Assembly (NCBI RefSeq): GCF_007666205.1
Contig: NZ_VDOR01000001.1
Coordinates: forward strand, 248,001-312,000
Length of the DNA stretch: 64,000 bases
Reading direction: 5' to 3'
DNA from: Kocuria palustris
Lineage (GTDB): Bacteria; Actinomycetota; Actinomycetes; Actinomycetales; Micrococcaceae
Every line of letters starts with the position of its first letter. Position 1 is the stretch's first letter. Made by a program: the position numbers and the translations under genes. A model generated the notes under the pieces. That model made no database searches. It worked only from the letters and a program-made list of their open reading frames with translations, and had not been told where the DNA came from. This document shows positions 36,629-44,743 of this stretch, one piece after another.

Positions 36629-37435
36629 GTGTCCGTCATCGTCTTCCTCCATGCCCACCCCGACGACGAGTCGTCGCAGACGGCCGGCACCATGGCCCGG
36701 GCGGTCGCGCAGGGCCACCGGGTCGTCGAGATCTTCGCGACGAACGGCGACTTCGGCACCCCGCTCGAGGCCTCGGACGAGGCCCAGGAGGTGCTCTCCG
36801 TGGCCGAGCACCGCCGCACGGAGGCTGCCGCGGCCGCCCGGGTGCTCGGCATCTCGCGCGTCGAGTGGCTCGGCTACCACGACTCCGGGATGACCGGCTG
36901 GTCGCAGAACGACGGGCAGAGCTGCTTCCACCGCGCGGACGTCGAGGAGGCGGCCCGGGCCGTCGCGGCCGTCCTGGACGACGAGGGCGCCGATGTCCTC
37001 GTGGGCTACGACTGGCACGGCGGCTACGGCCACCCCGATCACGTCAAGGTCCACCACGTGGCCCACCGCGCCGCGGCACTGGCCGCCGACCGGCCGCGGC
37101 TGATCGAGCAGTCGATGGACCGCGACCGCATCCGCGGACTGCGCGATGAGGCCCTGGCCGCCGGGGCATCGCCCGATGAGGTCCTGGACCCCGACGGCCC
37201 CGGCGACGACGGCAACGGCTTCGGGATCCCCGCCTCCGAGCTGCACTGGCAGGTCGATCTGGACGACGAGCTGCTCGAGCGGAAGCGGCAGGCCATGCAG
37301 TGCCACGGCTCGCAGGCCGACGTCCAGGGGATGCTGCGGATGCCCCCGGAGCAGTACCGCGCCTTCTTCGGCGTCGAGTCCTTCCGGGAGCCGGGTCTGG
37401 ATCAGCGGCTCCGGAGGGCCTGGCCCTTCGACTGA
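36629..37435 (+). CDS. PIG-L family deacetylase (MshB/Mca-like)
   Basis: 268 residues from the GTG at 36629. Zn-binding motifs: VFLHAHPDDESSQTAGTMAR (about 4-23, HPDDE) and YDWHGGYGHPDHVKVHHV (about 130-147). PIG-L enzymes hydrolyse N-acetyl or amide bonds, for example in mycothiol synthesis (MshB) and conjugate breakdown (Mca). The GHPDH motif and length fit that subgroup, but the gene is placed in a MerR operon rather than a mycothiol cluster. A role in deacetylating or de-conjugating a stress compound is inference. Confidence 0.85.
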   Translation: MSVIVFLHAHPDDESSQTAGTMARAVAQGHRVVEIFATNGDFGTPLEASDEAQEVLSVAEHRRTEAAAAARVLGISRVEWLGYHDSGMTGWSQNDGQSCFHRADVEEAARAVAAVLDDEGADVLVGYDWHGGYGHPDHVKVHHVAHRAAALAADRPRLIEQSMDRDRIRGLRDEALAAGASPDEVLDPDGPGDDGNGFGIPASELHWQVDLDDELLERKRQAMQCHGSQADVQGMLRMPPEQYRAFFGVESFREPGLDQRLRRAWPFD

Positions 37436-37518
37436 GCCCTGTCTGTCAGCTCGTGCTCAGGACCTGAGTGCGACCTGTGATAGTCATGACGCACGTCACT
37501 GCTGCGGAAGGCGGAGTC

Positions 37519-38829
37519 ATGACCAGATCGACGGAGGTCCTGGGGCCCATGCCCCATATCGACCCCGATGAGCAGCTCACGGCGATCCGCCGCTGGAAGA
37601 TCATCGGACCCGGCCTGGTGGTGGCCGGCACGGGGGTGGGTGCGGCCGACCTCGTGGCCACCCTGACGGCGGGCTCGCGCTACGGCTACGCCCTGCTGTG
37701 GGCCGTCATCCTGGGCACCGTCGTGAAGATCGTGCTCGTGGAGGGCGCCGGCAGGTACTCGCTGTCCACCGGCCGCACGATCTTCGAGGGCTGGCGCTCC
37801 CTGGGGCGCTGGACGGCGATCTACTTCGCGCCGTACATCATGATCTGGGGCTTCGTGTACGGAGCCACCGCGATGTCCTCGGCCGCGCTGCCGATCGTCG
37901 CCCTGTTCCCGGACACGCTCCCGCTGCCCGCCTGGGCCATCCTGATGGGCCTGGCCGGCTTCGCCATGGTGTGGTTCGGCAAGTACGCGCTCGTGGAGAA
38001 GCTGACGGCCGTGATGGTCGGCGTGATGTTCGTCGTCGTCGTGGGCCTGGCGATCATCGCGGTCCCGAACATCCCGGAGATGCTCAAGGGCCTCATCCCC
38101 ATGATCCCGGAGGGCGGGCTGGTCTACACGCTCGCGCTGTCCGGCGGCATCGGCGGCACGATCACCCTGGCGGCCTACGGCTACTGGCTGCGCGAGAAGG
38201 GCTGGGCGAGCCCCAGGTGGATGCGAGTCATGCAGCTCGACAACGCGGTGGCCTACGTGGTCACCGGCATCTTCGTGCTGTCCATGCTGATCGTGGGCGC
38301 GGAGGTCCTCCACGCCGCAGGTGTCTCCATCTCCGCCAGCGACGAGGGTCTGCTCGACCTGGCCGACGTGCTCGAGGACCGCTACGGCCAGGCCATCGGC
38401 ACGGCGTTCCTGATCGGCTTCTTCGCGGCGTCGTTCTCCTCCGTGGTGGGCGTGTGGTCGGGCGTCTCGCTGATGTTCGCCGACTTCTGGGGCCATCACC
38501 GCGGGCTGCCCTCGGGCCATCCGGACACCCGCCCGGGCGGGAAGTACGTGAAGTTCTACCTGCTGTGGATCACGTTCCCGCCCATGCTGCTCCTGCTGCT
38601 GGGGCGCCCGATCTTCCTGATCCTGCTCTACGGCGTCCTGGGTGCGCTGTTCATGCCGTTCCTGGCCATCACGCTGCTCGGACTGCTGAACACCGAGCGC
38701 ACGCCGAAGCGCTGGCGCAACGGCTGGGTGACCAACGGCGTGCTGCTCATCTGCGCGATCCTGTTCACGATCCTGGGCGTCTACCAGGTGTGGGACACGA
38801 TCCAGGACGTGATCGGCTCCTTCGGCTGA
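37519..38829 (+). CDS. Nramp-family divalent metal transporter, divergent type
   Basis: 436 residues from the ATG at 37519 (GGAG upstream); a GTG at 37468 is less likely. About eleven membrane helices are visible. The canonical metal-binding DPGN in helix 1 reads TGVGAAD here (about residue 40), and the MPH of helix 6 is replaced by SGGIGGTITLAAYGYW (about 212). The rest of the family pattern is intact (GTGVGAADLVATLTAGSRYG, FFAASFSSVVGVWSGV). Canonical Nramps import Mn or Fe with protons. Loss of both motifs suggests other ions (for example Mg, as in Nramp-related Mg transporters) or another substrate. Confidence 0.8.
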   Translation: MTRSTEVLGPMPHIDPDEQLTAIRRWKIIGPGLVVAGTGVGAADLVATLTAGSRYGYALLWAVILGTVVKIVLVEGAGRYSLSTGRTIFEGWRSLGRWTAIYFAPYIMIWGFVYGATAMSSAALPIVALFPDTLPLPAWAILMGLAGFAMVWFGKYALVEKLTAVMVGVMFVVVVGLAIIAVPNIPEMLKGLIPMIPEGGLVYTLALSGGIGGTITLAAYGYWLREKGWASPRWMRVMQLDNAVAYVVTGIFVLSMLIVGAEVLHAAGVSISASDEGLLDLADVLEDRYGQAIGTAFLIGFFAASFSSVVGVWSGVSLMFADFWGHHRGLPSGHPDTRPGGKYVKFYLLWITFPPMLLLLLGRPIFLILLYGVLGALFMPFLAITLLGLLNTERTPKRWRNGWVTNGVLLICAILFTILGVYQVWDTIQDVIGSFG

Positions 38830-38846
38830 TCCTGGACGACGCACGA

Positions 38847-38883
38847 CGAAGGCCCCCTCACCGACTCGGTGAGGGGGCCTTCG
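38847..38883. terminator. Bidirectional terminator hairpin
   Basis: About 16-18 bp of perfect stem (38847-38864 with 38866-38883) between the converging Nramp gene and the 38936 gene, with AAGG at one side and CCTT at the other. Confidence 0.75.
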
Positions 38884-38935
38884 CGGTCCATGCGGGAGCC
38901 TCAGGGGCTCAGCCGCAGGAAGCCGGGGGTCAGGC

Positions 38936-39838
38936 TCAGGCGTTGCCCTGGTGCTTGCCGCCCTGGGCGCCGTTCTTGCCGCCCTGGGTGCCGTTGATCT
39001 GGTCCTTGATCTCGTTGACCGTGCTCTTGGCATCCTCGGTGACCGACTTGGCGGTCTGCTTGACGCCCGAGTCGCCCTTGGCGTCGTCGACCTTGACGCC
39101 CTGGCCCGCGGCGACCGTGGTGGTCGAGTCGACCGGCGAGGCGGTGACGCGCGGGGAGGTCGAGGCCGGGGTCTTCCAGGGATCCTGGACCGGGCGCGAC
39201 GCCTTGAAGGCGGCGGCGCCGGCGATCGCGCCGGTCACCACCAGGCCCACGACGAGCAGGCCGCGGCCGTTGCCCTTCTGCGCCTTCTTCTGCTGCTTGG
39301 CGTAGTCCTTGGACATGCGCGCGGCGGCCTTCTTGGCGTTCTTGACGGCCTTCTTGTCGCCGGTCAGGCGGACGACGGCGGCCTCGAGCTGCTCGGGGGT
39401 GTCCGCATCCGCGAAGCGCTGGGCGAGCTGCGCGGCGGTCGAGTTGTAGCGCTCGGAGACGGCCTGCTTGCCGTCGTTGGCCGCCTTGAGGGCCTTGGCG
39501 GCCTGCGGGGTGGCCTTGACGGCCGCGCCGACCGGGGTGACCTTGGCGGCCACCTTGGCGAACTGCGGGGCGGCCTTGGCGGCCTGCAGCGCGGCGCGGG
39601 TGCGCAGCTGGGACGAGGTGCCCTTGGCGCGGGCAGCGCCCTGCTCGACGTACGGGGCGGCCGTGTGGAGGCCGCCGGCGACCGAGTTGGCCCCGGAGCG
39701 CACGGTGCTCTGCAGGCGCGGCGCCAGGACGCCGATCCCGTCGGCGATCCAGTCGCCGACGCCGACGACGCGGTTCTCGACGGCGGCCTGACGCGCCGCG
39801 GCGGCCTTGGCGGCCTTCTTCTCTGCCCTCTTGCTCAT
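38936..39838 (-). CDS. Ala/Lys-rich single-pass membrane protein, function unknown
   Basis: 300 residues from the ATG at 39838 (GAGGGAG upstream). The N-terminal 200 residues are highly Ala/Lys-rich and probably mostly helical, similar to DNA- or envelope-associated Lys/Ala proteins only in composition. One membrane helix is visible at about 202-222 (GLLVVGLVVTGAIAGAAAF). The C-terminal 75 residues are polar, with repeated GGKNGAQGGKHQ near the end. No domain is recognised. Similar proteins with an anchor and a long basic helix are common in Micrococcales next to ppiA, but none has a known function to my knowledge. Confidence 0.7.
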   Translation of the reverse strand: MSKRAEKKAAKAAAARQAAVENRVVGVGDWIADGIGVLAPRLQSTVRSGANSVAGGLHTAAPYVEQGAARAKGTSSQLRTRAALQAAKAAPQFAKVAAKVTPVGAAVKATPQAAKALKAANDGKQAVSERYNSTAAQLAQRFADADTPEQLEAAVVRLTGDKKAVKNAKKAAARMSKDYAKQQKKAQKGNGRGLLVVGLVVTGAIAGAAAFKASRPVQDPWKTPASTSPRVTASPVDSTTTVAAGQGVKVDDAKGDSGVKQTAKSVTEDAKSTVNEIKDQINGTQGGKNGAQGGKHQGNA

Positions 39839-40040
39839 GGAAGCTCCCTCTCTCATGGGGTATGTATCTCGGGCCAGCATACGGGGTGAGTCCTGGATGG
39901 CCCATGGCAGAACCGGGGTCCTCGCCCAGCATCCAGGGAGTTTTCAGCAGATCGCTGAGCTTTTTCACTCCCGGCGGAACGGCGGGCGTCGTCCTGCGTC
40001 GCCGGTCGACTCCGGGGCCCTGCGTGGGATACTGGCGTCC

Positions 40041-40583
40041 ATGACTTCTCTTGCCACTGCAAAGGCGACCATCCACACGAACCACGGCGACATCGTCGTG
40101 GAGCTCTTCGGCAACCACGCTCCGAAGACCGTCAAGAATTTCATCGGCCTGTCCGACGGCTCCCAGGAGTGGGTGGACCCGAACACCGGCTCCAAGGGCG
40201 AGGGCCCGCTCTACCAGGACGTCATCTTCCACCGCATCATCAAGGACTTCATGATCCAGGGCGGCGATCCGCTGGGTCAGGGCGTCGGCGGCCCCGGCTA
40301 CATGTTCGACGACGAGATCCACCCCGAGCTCAGCTTCGACAAGCCCTACCTGCTGGCCATGGCCAATGCCGGCAAGCGCGGCGGCCAGGGCACCAACGGC
40401 TCGCAGTTCTTCATCACCACCGCGGCCACCCCGTGGCTCAACGGCAAGCACACGATCTTCGGCGAGGTCGTCGACGACGAGTCCAAGAAGGTCGTCGACG
40501 AGCTGAACAACGTGCGCACCGGCGGCATGGACCGCCCGGTCGAGGACGCCGTGATCTCCTCGATCGACATCGAGCAGCTCTGA
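40041..40583 (+). CDS. ppiA: Cyclophilin-type peptidyl-prolyl isomerase
   Basis: 180 residues from the ATG at 40041. The protein catalyses cis-trans isomerisation of proline bonds. Active-site segments: VIFHRIIKDFMIQGGDP (catalytic Arg, Phe, Met, Gln), MANAGKRGGQGTNGSQFFIT and WLNGKHTIFGEVV (Trp, His). No signal peptide, so cytoplasmic. Rv0009 of Mycobacterium occupies the same position downstream of gyrA and the tRNA genes. A strong hairpin follows at 40701-40731. Confidence 0.96.
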   Translation: MTSLATAKATIHTNHGDIVVELFGNHAPKTVKNFIGLSDGSQEWVDPNTGSKGEGPLYQDVIFHRIIKDFMIQGGDPLGQGVGGPGYMFDDEIHPELSFDKPYLLAMANAGKRGGQGTNGSQFFITTAATPWLNGKHTIFGEVVDDESKKVVDELNNVRTGGMDRPVEDAVISSIDIEQL

Positions 40584-40700
40584 TCCGCAGCGCTGCCCCG
40601 ATGGACCGCCCGCATCGGCGGTCGTCGACCCGGCTCGGAGCCCGTGCCGGCGCATGAGCCCGGACCAAGAGCCCGGACCAAGAGCCGCCGCAGCGGACCG

Positions 40701-40731
40701 CAGGAGCCCGACCGATCCGGTCGGGCTCCTG
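40701..40731 (+). terminator. ppiA terminator hairpin
   Basis: CAGGAGCCCGACCG (40701-40714) pairs with 40718-40731, 14 bp with a 3-base loop. The downstream arm is followed by TGCTGTCTC. Confidence 0.75.
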
Positions 40732-40816
40732 TGCTGTCTCCGGGCTCGGCGCAGTTCCCGGGTGCCGCTCGACGACGGCGGGCACCACCCCCCATCAGCA
40801 CGTCAGGAGCACAGCG

Positions 40817-41614
40817 ATGACGCAGGGACACGACGAGAGCGCCCGGGGCGGCGACGGCCGCCGCGAGCCGGAGCTGCCGCAGTTCGGGCGGATGGCCGAC
40901 CCCTCGCAGGCCCCGCCCGAGCCTCGGGAGATGGGCCGCGGGCAGACGGATCCCCTGCAGGGAGCCGCGTGGCAGAGCGGCCGCCCGGAGGCCCGGCAGG
41001 ACCCGGGCCGGGGGCCGCGGCCGCCGCGGCGGCGCGCCCGCCGACGCGGATCGGACATGGCCGTGACCTGGGTGCTGATCGGCGCCTGCGTCGTCGTCTA
41101 CGCCCTGCAGTGGCTGCTGACGCTGATCGGGATCGATCCCGTCGTGCTGCTGGGCCTGGCCCCCGGCCGCGTCTCCCAGGCCCCGTGGACGGTCGTCACG
41201 AGCGGCTTCGCGCATTCGATGGGCAATCCAGCGCACCTGGCGCTGAACATGTACACGCTGTGGATCTTCGGGCGCATGCTCGAGCCCGAGATCGGACGCG
41301 GCCGCTTCCTGGCCGTGTACCTGCTCTCCCTGCTGGGCGGCTCCGCGGCGGTTCTGCTGCTGTCCCCAGCGCTGACCTTCACCGTGGGGGCCTCCGGGGC
41401 GATCTTCGGGCTGTTCGGCGCGGTGCTGGCCCTCGCGCTGTGGGGCGGCCGGCACCACCGGGAGAACCTCGCCGGGATCGTGCTGCTGATCGTGATCAAC
41501 ACGGCGTTCGGGCTCTTCGTGCCGGGCATCTCCTGGCAGGGGCACCTGGGCGGGCTCGTGACGGGCCTGGTGGTCATGGCTGCGCTGACGGCCATGCGCC
41601 GACGCCGGGCATGA
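40817..41614 (+). CDS. Rhomboid-family intramembrane serine protease
   Basis: 265 residues from the ATG at 40817. A hydrophilic, Arg/Pro-rich N-terminus of about 75 residues precedes six membrane helices. The catalytic Ser lies in TVGASGAIFGLFGAV (about 190-204) and the catalytic His in QGHLGGLVTGLV (about 240-251). The upstream HLALNMYTLWIFG supplies the oxyanion-hole His/Asn. Rhomboids cut membrane proteins within or near the membrane. Substrates unknown. It lies in the conserved ppiA-rhomboid order of actinobacteria. Confidence 0.92.
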   Translation: MTQGHDESARGGDGRREPELPQFGRMADPSQAPPEPREMGRGQTDPLQGAAWQSGRPEARQDPGRGPRPPRRRARRRGSDMAVTWVLIGACVVVYALQWLLTLIGIDPVVLLGLAPGRVSQAPWTVVTSGFAHSMGNPAHLALNMYTLWIFGRMLEPEIGRGRFLAVYLLSLLGGSAAVLLLSPALTFTVGASGAIFGLFGAVLALALWGGRHHRENLAGIVLLIVINTAFGLFVPGISWQGHLGGLVTGLVVMAALTAMRRRRA

Positions 41615-41631
41615 GGCCCTCCCACAGCTTC

Positions 41632-41783
41632 TCCACACCCCCTGTCCACAGCGGTGGACGAACATCATCCGTGTAGTTCCACAGATGTGAACAAGCCTGT
41701 GGATACGGATCGAGGCGGATGGGGGCGATCGGGTTCGCACGGATGTTCGATATCTTCACAGCTTTCTCCACACCTGTGGATAA
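41632..41783. other. Second cluster of DnaA-box-like motifs
   Basis: Within 152 bp there are TCCACA or TGTGGA cores at 41632, 41645, 41678, 41698, 41767 and 41775. One of them is a perfect DnaA box, TGTGGATAA (41775-41783), and one is TGTGGATAC (41698-41706). The density equals that of the oriC candidate 17.5 kb away. The segment lies in the 374-bp rhomboid-hmp gap and has no open frame of interest. It may be a DnaA titration or regulation site, or remains of an origin module. Confidence 0.6.
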
Positions 41784-41841
41784 CTTCTGACCACCGGGTG
41801 GGGACGACGTCGGGGCCGACGGGGCCGGGGCCGACCAGAGT

Positions 41842-41875
41842 GGCAACCGGTTGCCCGTCCTTGACCCGCGTCAAG
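41842..41875. promoter_or_regulatory. Operator-like palindromes upstream of hmp
   Basis: GGCAACCGGTTGCC (41842-41855) is a perfect palindrome. CTTGAC (41860-41865) and GTCAAG (41870-41875) form a second inverted repeat that includes a TTGACC -35-like hexamer. They lie about 115-150 bp before the hmp start. A repressor site plus promoter is plausible; no clear NsrR or NorR consensus is seen. Confidence 0.45.
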
Positions 41876-41988
41876 ATCGGCCCCGGATCCGCGTGCCACG
41901 ATCGACGGTGCGACCGGAACCGGCCGTCGGCACGGCGTGCTCGCGAAGCGACGCCGTGCGTCCGCACATCGCAGAGGAAGAGGAGCAC

Positions 41989-43185
41989 ATGCTCTCCGAG
42001 TCAGCCCGTCCGCACATCGAAGCGACCGCGCCCGTCATCGCCGAGCGGCTGCCGGATATCGCGCCGAAGTTCTACAAGTCGATGTTCGAGGCCGAGCCGC
42101 AGCTGATCGAGGAGGGCATCTTCAGCCGCGCGAACCAGCGCACCGGCGAGCAGCCGCTGGCCCTGGCGGGCTCCGTCGTCGCCTTCGCCACGCACATCCT
42201 CAACCACCCGGACAGCTACCCCGACCAGCTGCTCTCGCGCGTGGCCCACAAGCACACGTCGCTGGGCATCGTGGAGGGGCAGTACCCGATCGTGGAGAAG
42301 CATCTGCTGGGGGCGATCGCCGACGACCTCGGCGAGGCCCTGACCCCCGAGGTCGCCGCCGCCTGGACCGAGGTCTACTGGCTCATGGCCGATGCCCTGA
42401 TCAAGCTGGAGAAGGGCCTGTACTCCGAGCAGGCCAACGACAGCGCGTTCAGCGAGTTCACGCTCGTGGACAAGCGCGAGAGCGGCGAGGGCACCTACGT
42501 CCTCACGTACGAGCCCGCCGACGACACCCCCATGACCGATGCCGTGGCCGGGCAGTACGTCTCGATCAAGGTCACGCTGCCCGAGGGCATCGAGCAGTCG
42601 CGCCAGTTCACGCTGATCCCCGCCGACTCCGCGAACCAGCGCCGGCTGGCGGTCAAGAAGGACATGGACGGCGAGGTCTCGCCGGTCGTCACCGACATGG
42701 AGGTCGGCGACAAGGTGAAGCTGTCCAACCCCTATGGCGACGTCGTGCTCACCGGCTCGACCGCTCCGCTCGTGCTGATCTCCTCCGGCATCGGCGTCAC
42801 GCCCATGATCGCGTTCCTGGACCGTCTGGCGACTGAGCGCTCGCAGCGCCAGGTCACCGCCTTCCGCGTGGACTCCTCCGACGCCAAGGCACCGCTGCTC
42901 GAGGAGCAGAAGGCCCTCATCGAGCAGCTGCCCGACGCCCGGTACGAGCGCTGGACCGTCGAGGAGGGCGAGGCCGACCACATCGGCCGCGCGGACTTCG
43001 GCTCCCTGGGAGTGGACTCCAGTGCGGAGGTGTACCTCTGCGGCAGCCTGGACTTCATGAAGGAGACGCGCTCGGCGCTGATCGGCGCCGGCGTCCCCGG
43101 CCGCCAGATCCGCTACGAGATCTTCGGCCCGGACCTGTGGATGCTCCACGACGACGCCGTGGAGTACCACGCCGACGCCGAGTGA
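41989..43185 (+). CDS. hmp: Flavohemoglobin, NO dioxygenase
   Basis: 398 residues from the ATG at 41989 (AGAGGAAGAGGAG upstream); the frame extends further up without support. Globin domain (about 1-140): FYKSMF with the distal Tyr, NQRTGEQPLAL, and the proximal His in VAHKHTSLGI. FAD domain: QYVSIKVTLPEGIEQSRQFTL. NAD domain: ISSGIGVTPMIAFLDRL and CGSLDFMKETRSAL. Hmp oxidises nitric oxide to nitrate with O2 and NAD(P)H. It is monocistronic, ending in the shared terminator with benE. Confidence 0.95.
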   Translation: MLSESARPHIEATAPVIAERLPDIAPKFYKSMFEAEPQLIEEGIFSRANQRTGEQPLALAGSVVAFATHILNHPDSYPDQLLSRVAHKHTSLGIVEGQYPIVEKHLLGAIADDLGEALTPEVAAAWTEVYWLMADALIKLEKGLYSEQANDSAFSEFTLVDKRESGEGTYVLTYEPADDTPMTDAVAGQYVSIKVTLPEGIEQSRQFTLIPADSANQRRLAVKKDMDGEVSPVVTDMEVGDKVKLSNPYGDVVLTGSTAPLVLISSGIGVTPMIAFLDRLATERSQRQVTAFRVDSSDAKAPLLEEQKALIEQLPDARYERWTVEEGEADHIGRADFGSLGVDSSAEVYLCGSLDFMKETRSALIGAGVPGRQIRYEIFGPDLWMLHDDAVEYHADAE

Positions 43186-43240
43186 TCTCAGCCGGCGCAC
43201 CCGCTGCGCGGGTGAGCGGCGCTCGACGCTGAGCCGGGTG

Positions 43241-43288
43241 ACGAGGGCGGGCACCGGCCGGGATCTGCCGGCCGGTGCCCGCCCTCGT
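43241..43288. terminator. Bidirectional terminator between hmp and benE
   Basis: A perfect 21-bp stem (43241-43261 with 43268-43288) and a 6-base loop, between two converging genes and ending 10 bp before the benE stop. Confidence 0.8.
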
Positions 43289-43298
43289 CCGCGCGGCG

Positions 43299-44540
43299 TC
43301 AGTCGTCCAGACCCAGATGGTCCTCGGGCTCCACCAGGCGGGAGATGGCGTAGCCGAAGAGGATGCCCCAGAACGCCGCGTGGATGTTGAACAGGTCCAG
43401 GCCGGAGACGGTCACGACGAAGGTGACCAGCGCGCCGAACGTGAACCGGGTGGAGAAGGCGGTCACGAACGCCCCCTGCAGGGCCTTGATCATCGCGATG
43501 CCGCCCAGAGCCAGCACGAACGCCTCGGGCGTGCCGAGCAGGAACCGGGTGAACAGCGGCGCGAAGAGCGCGAAGACCAGGGACAGCACGGCGTAGACCA
43601 CGGCGGCCGTGTACTGGCGCTCCTTCTGCCCGGAAGCGGTCAGCAGCACGTTCGTGGGGCCGGTGACGCAGGCGGAGACACCGCCCACCGAGGCGTTGAC
43701 GAGGGAGAAGAAGCCGGAGGAGACCGCGAACGCGTTGATCGGCGGATCGTGCTGGGCCTGGCGCAGCACGGCGATTCCCTGGCCGTTCTGCACCACCAGG
43801 ACCGTGATCGCCAGCGGCACGAGCAGCTCGAGCTGGGCGGCGAGCGTGAACTCGGGAGCGGTGAACACGGGCTGGGCGAAGACGGGGCCTCCCGTCTCGA
43901 AGCGGAACTGCCCGGTTGCGATCACCGCGATCAGCCCGATCAGCAGCGTTCCCAGCACCGGCGGCATCCGCTTGCCGAGAGCGGGGACCCCAGTCAGCAC
44001 GATGAACACGATGACCATCGGCAGGGCGATGGCCGGTGCGGACGTGGAGGCATCGACGATGTCCGTGCCGAAGCGCAGGAAGATGGCCGCGACCATGGCC
44101 ATCACGATCGGCATGGGGATCGCGGCCATGGCCCGCCGGACCACGCCGGTCATCCCCAGCGCCATGACCAGCACGCCCGTCGTGAAGAAGGCGCCCACGA
44201 CCTCCGGGAAGGACAGGTGCTGCAGCGACGGGCCCAGCAGCACCGTTCCGGGGATCGACCACGCGAAGCCGAAGGGACGCCGGAACAGCAGCGACATGAA
44301 CAGGGTGGCCAGTCCCGCCGAGAGGAAGATGCCGAAGACCCACGAGGCGATCTGCTCGTCGGACAGGCCGCCGGCGGCCCCCACGGCCAGCGTCACGGCG
44401 ATCGGCCCGGAGGCCGAGAAGATCAGGCCGATCACGCCGTTGACCGCGTACTCGGGGCTCAGATCCCGCAGCAGCTGACGCGGGCCGGCCGGGGAGACGT
44501 CCGGCCGCTCGAGGATCGGAGCGCGCTGCGACGATGACAT
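43299..44540 (-). CDS. benE: BenE-family (benzoate/H+ symporter type) transporter
   Basis: 413 residues from the ATG at 44540. About twelve membrane helices with family segments: LSPEYAVNGVIGLIFSASGP, WIFG-like SWVFGIFLSAGL, GFAWSIPGTVLLGPSLQHLS and, later, VVQNGQGIAVLRQAQHDPPI and GGVSACVTGPTNVLLTASG. BenE proteins import aromatic acids or have related roles; no benzoate-degradation gene lies nearby, so the substrate is uncertain. It is divergent from an MmyB-like regulator, with a strong inverted repeat between them. Confidence 0.88.
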   Translation of the reverse strand: MSSSQRAPILERPDVSPAGPRQLLRDLSPEYAVNGVIGLIFSASGPIAVTLAVGAAGGLSDEQIASWVFGIFLSAGLATLFMSLLFRRPFGFAWSIPGTVLLGPSLQHLSFPEVVGAFFTTGVLVMALGMTGVVRRAMAAIPMPIVMAMVAAIFLRFGTDIVDASTSAPAIALPMVIVFIVLTGVPALGKRMPPVLGTLLIGLIAVIATGQFRFETGGPVFAQPVFTAPEFTLAAQLELLVPLAITVLVVQNGQGIAVLRQAQHDPPINAFAVSSGFFSLVNASVGGVSACVTGPTNVLLTASGQKERQYTAAVVYAVLSLVFALFAPLFTRFLLGTPEAFVLALGGIAMIKALQGAFVTAFSTRFTFGALVTFVVTVSGLDLFNIHAAFWGILFGYAISRLVEPEDHLGLDD

Positions 44541-44631
44541 GGGACCCCCTGCGCGGTCGGACGGGATGGGCGCGATGCCGGACAGTCCACCAGAGCGGGG
44601 ACCCGGGCGCACCTGGATGCCCGTGCCCACT

Positions 44632-44660
44632 TGATCCTGGGTACGGCATGCCCAGGATCA
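44632..44660. promoter_or_regulatory. Operator-like inverted repeat between benE and its divergent regulator
   Basis: TGATCCTGGG (44632-44641) and CCCAGGATCA (44651-44660) are perfect 10-bp arms 9 bp apart, extended with one mismatch on each outer side. The repeat is 91 bp from the benE start and 84 bp from the regulator start, so it could act on both promoters. Confidence 0.65.
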
Positions 44661-44743
44661 GGTGTGCCGCTCCCGCCTCGGCGACGGCATGATGGGGGCC
44701 AGACCGCCGCGGGGCCTCAGGACCGGGGCGGGGATCAGGAGGG

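Noticed and set aside
40660-40690. Tandem repeat of AGCCCGGACCA-type sequence after ppiA
   Set aside because: Only about two copies of a short GC-rich unit; no sign of a mobile element.
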